Below are positions 61,955 through 64,000 of a stretch of 64,000 nt of DNA, piece after piece; position 1 is the first letter of the stretch; each line of letters opens with the position of its first letter. The notes beneath the pieces are model-generated. The model was not told the origin of the DNA, searched no databases, and worked only from the letters and a program-made list of their open reading frames with translations. The position numbers and the translations under genes are program-made. Source of the DNA: Paenibacillus xylanexedens (lineage in GTDB: Bacteria > Bacillota > Bacilli > Paenibacillales > Paenibacillaceae); contig NZ_CP018620.1 in assembly GCF_001908275.1 (NCBI RefSeq), positions 372,001 through 436,000 on the forward strand. The letters are read 5' to 3'.

Positions 61955-62010
61955 CAACAAACAGGACTCGGGTTGCCCATGATGGATAATCCAAGTCCTG
62001 TTGTTTGTTG
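61955..62010. terminator. bidirectional terminator between chemoreceptor and symporter genes
   Basis: CAACAAACAGGACT pairs with AGTCCTGttgTTTGTTG, leaving a 3-base bulge. It lies between convergent genes. Confidence 0.75.
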
Positions 62011-62049
62011 TGCCCATTTGTATATAACCAACTACATTCAGATAAAATC

Positions 62050-63486
62050 TTAATTGGCTACATGTATTGATTTATCTCCAATAACTTCTTCTTCCGACTG
62101 CCAGCATTCCACTTCACCCGGAATATGAATTCGGTCCCGGGTAAAGACGGGATCACGTCCTTCAGCCTTTTGTTTCTTGTAGTCCTTCAACGCTTCGAAA
62201 GTCACCTTGGACAGCATCAGAATTGCAATCAGGTTCACCACCACCATGAGCCCCATGAACAGGTCAGCCAGATCCCATACCAGCTGCACTTTGGCTACCG
62301 CACCAAACACCACCATCGCGATAACGCAAATACGGTATACCCACAGCCAGACTTTGTTGGATTTGATAAACTCAATGTTGGTTTCTCCGTAGTAATAATT
62401 TCCGATTAGTGTACTGAAGGCAAACAGGAACACCATAACCGCCAAGAATCCCGATGCCCATGAACCAATATGTACACTTAATGCTGCCTGAGTTAACTCA
62501 ATGCCACCCAGATCGGAACCTTTGTACACCCCGGATAACAAAATAATCATGGCTGTGCTTGTACATATCACTAACGTATCTGTAAGCACGCCAAATGCCT
62601 GAATAAGTCCCTGTTTCACTGGATGTGTTGTATCCGCCGTTGCAGCAGCATTCGGGGCGCTACCCATCCCCGCCTCATTGGAGAACAATCCACGTTTCAC
62701 ACCGTTCATCAGTGCAGCGCCCAACGTTCCGCCAGCCACCTGTTCAATGCCGAAGGCATTTTTGACGATCAATGCAATCATGGCCGGAAGCTGGGTAATG
62801 TTCGCCAACACCACAAAAGCCGCTACCCCAATGTACAATACAGCAAGCACAACGACAATGTATTCCGACGCTTTGGCAATCCGTTTGACACCGCCCATAA
62901 TAATTCCTGCAAATACCACGGCCATAATGATCCCTACCGTTAACCGATCCGTTCCAAATGAGTTCTCAAATGCAACGGTAATCGTGTTAGACTGCACCGC
63001 ATTAAAGACCAAACCGAATGAAAGTGTGATGAGAATGGCAAATAAAATCCCCATCCAGCGCTTTCCTAGCCCACGCTCCATATAATACGCCGGACCCCCG
63101 CGGAATCCGCCCTTATCCTTCACTTTATAGATCTGAGCCAGCGTGCTCTCCACAAAACTGGAGGCAGAACCAATAATCGCAATAACCCACATCCAGAATA
63201 CAGCCCCGGGTCCCCCCAGTGCGATCGCCAGTGCAATACCGGTAATATTGCCTGTGCCTACACGGGCCGCCATACTAATACAGAACGCCTGAAAAGGTGA
63301 AATTTTGCCTGGTTCCTTGCTTTTCGGCTCTAGAAGCACCTTCACCATATCTCCAATCATGCGGAATTGCATGAATCGGGTCTTGGTGGTGAAGTATATA
63401 CCACATACTACCAATAGTATAATTAACACTTTGGACCATAGAAAATCATTGAAAATGACGACAATATCTTGTATTGTTTGCTCCAT
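62050..63486 (-). CDS. sodium:amino acid symporter, AGCS family
   Basis: This 478-residue transporter has about 11 membrane segments with AARVGTGNITGIALAIALGGPGAVFWMW and GLFSNEAGMGSAPNAAATA, the two AGCS signature regions that form the substrate and sodium sites. The family carries alanine, glycine or glutamine. The start at 63486 has AAGGGG about 7 bases upstream. The adjacent divergent response regulator resembles GlnL, which in Bacillus subtilis controls a glutamine transporter, so glutamine is a reasonable guess. Confidence 0.88.
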   Translation of the reverse strand: MEQTIQDIVVIFNDFLWSKVLIILLVVCGIYFTTKTRFMQFRMIGDMVKVLLEPKSKEPGKISPFQAFCISMAARVGTGNITGIALAIALGGPGAVFWMWVIAIIGSASSFVESTLAQIYKVKDKGGFRGGPAYYMERGLGKRWMGILFAILITLSFGLVFNAVQSNTITVAFENSFGTDRLTVGIIMAVVFAGIIMGGVKRIAKASEYIVVVLAVLYIGVAAFVVLANITQLPAMIALIVKNAFGIEQVAGGTLGAALMNGVKRGLFSNEAGMGSAPNAAATADTTHPVKQGLIQAFGVLTDTLVICTSTAMIILLSGVYKGSDLGGIELTQAALSVHIGSWASGFLAVMVFLFAFSTLIGNYYYGETNIEFIKSNKVWLWVYRICVIAMVVFGAVAKVQLVWDLADLFMGLMVVVNLIAILMLSKVTFEALKDYKKQKAEGRDPVFTRDRIHIPGEVECWQSEEEVIGDKSIHVAN

Positions 63487-63679
63487 CGGTATGCCCCTTT
63501 TTATGGTGTATTTCAAGCACAGAGATGGTCACGTGAAAAGTTTGTACCATTCTGCACAACACTAGCCCCAGACTTCGGGATGTTACTTATACTACAAGGG
63601 CATCTACGAAAATCGACAAATACCTACATGCAATTCCTACATTTATTTTAAAAACGGGCTTTGATCGCCCAAACATTGT

Positions 63680-63707
63680 CATAGAACCTGACATGTCAGG
63701 TTCTATG
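63680..63707. promoter_or_regulatory. perfect 28-bp palindrome between symporter and response regulator
   Basis: CATAGAACCTGACA and TGTCAGGTTCTATG form an uninterrupted palindrome in the divergent intergenic region (63487-63815). No T-run follows on either side, so an operator is more likely than a terminator. Confidence 0.55.
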
Positions 63708-63815
63708 CAAGAAGGAAAGGAACGATTACACTGGAACGAGAGTTCATGGCGGAGTTAACCGCCTTTACCATAGATTTATCAATCACACCATTCGCAGAGA
63801 AAGGGAATGACTGAC

Positions 63816-64000
63816 ATGCGTTATTTTATCGTGGATGATGATCCTGGCGTTCGTTCCATGTTGATGGATATTATTGAGGATGAAGGCCTTGGCGATATTG
63901 CTGGGGAAGCTGAGGACGGAGCACATATTCACGCGGAACTGTTGGAGCTGCATAAGGTGGATGTCCTGCTGATTGATCTGCTGATGCCCCAACGAGACGG
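63816..64000 (+). CDS. response regulator, N-terminal part (GlnL-like), cut by window end
   Basis: Sixty-one codons are present: MRYFIVDDDPGVRSMLMDII with the acidic pocket, and VDVLLIDLLMPQRDG with the phospho-acceptor Asp. The wording resembles YcbB/GlnL of Bacilli, which is encoded next to a glutamine symporter. AAAGGGA lies about 9 bases before the ATG. The output domain lies outside the window, so the assignment is tentative. Confidence 0.75.
   Translation, partial: MRYFIVDDDPGVRSMLMDIIEDEGLGDIAGEAEDGAHIHAELLELHKVDVLLIDLLMPQRD

Overview
The window reads as a chromosomal segment of a Paenibacillus-like Firmicute. The evidence is moderate GC, strong AGGAGG-type ribosome binding sites, many TTG/GTG starts, and gene families typical of soil Paenibacillus: GH113/GH130 mannan enzymes, a secreted pectate lyase, GH43-ricin, DUF1641-ndh, PepSY two-component loci and CsbD. 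No rRNA, tRNA, CRISPR, prophage or intact IS element was seen. This assignment is inference from gene content; no database was consulted.

Layout. 1-5.8 kb (minus strand): a lipoprotein cut by the edge, an unknown gene, an ABC-F ATPase behind a leader-peptide/terminator attenuator, a small membrane protein, and a glycosyltransferase plus APH-type kinase pair. 5.9-7.4 kb: a TetR regulator and a flavodoxin-fold quinone reductase sharing one operator type. 8-13.4 kb: a nik/opp-type nickel or metallophore ABC importer with a perfect Fur-box match. 13.6-23 kb: a divergent beta-1,4-mannan oligosaccharide locus. One arm carries a lipoprotein binding protein, two permeases, GH130 and GH113; the other carries an AGE-family epimerase, a second GH130 and a LacI regulator. 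LacI-type operators lie on both arms and a cre site lies in one promoter. 24-28 kb: pectate lyase with a cre site, DUF2179 protein, and an atypical leucine dehydrogenase with an insertion. 28-33 kb: an ABC-2 exporter pair and a GH43-ricin galactanase-like enzyme. 33-37.3 kb: two PepSY proteins with an OmpR/HisKA pair (YkoGHI-like). 37.3-40.3 kb: an SDR pseudogene and a DUF1641-ndh operon.

40.6-43.4 kb holds the most unusual gene pair: a papain/BtrH_N-like protein followed by an ECF sigma factor fused to a related-looking C-terminal domain. 43.6-49 kb: CsbD, cupin, TVP38 protein, an HNH nuclease with a huge GC-rich low-complexity middle, preceded by a 49-residue Zn-finger-like ORF, and an acyltransferase. 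49.3-55 kb: photolyase, then a BTAD response regulator with a 1031-residue double-kinase hybrid sensor. 55.3-64 kb: SRPBCC protein, methyltransferase, tautomerase-namA, pepT, a YeiL-like regulator, a soluble chemoreceptor, and an AGCS symporter next to a response regulator cut by the window end.

Two families of dispersed non-coding repeats run through the window. One is a hairpin element of about 130-170 bp, with four copies plus a decayed one. The other is an element of about 200 bp built from two direct and two inverted copies of a TAACGAAcCTCAG-type unit, with two copies. They are among the clearest structures not explained by genes.
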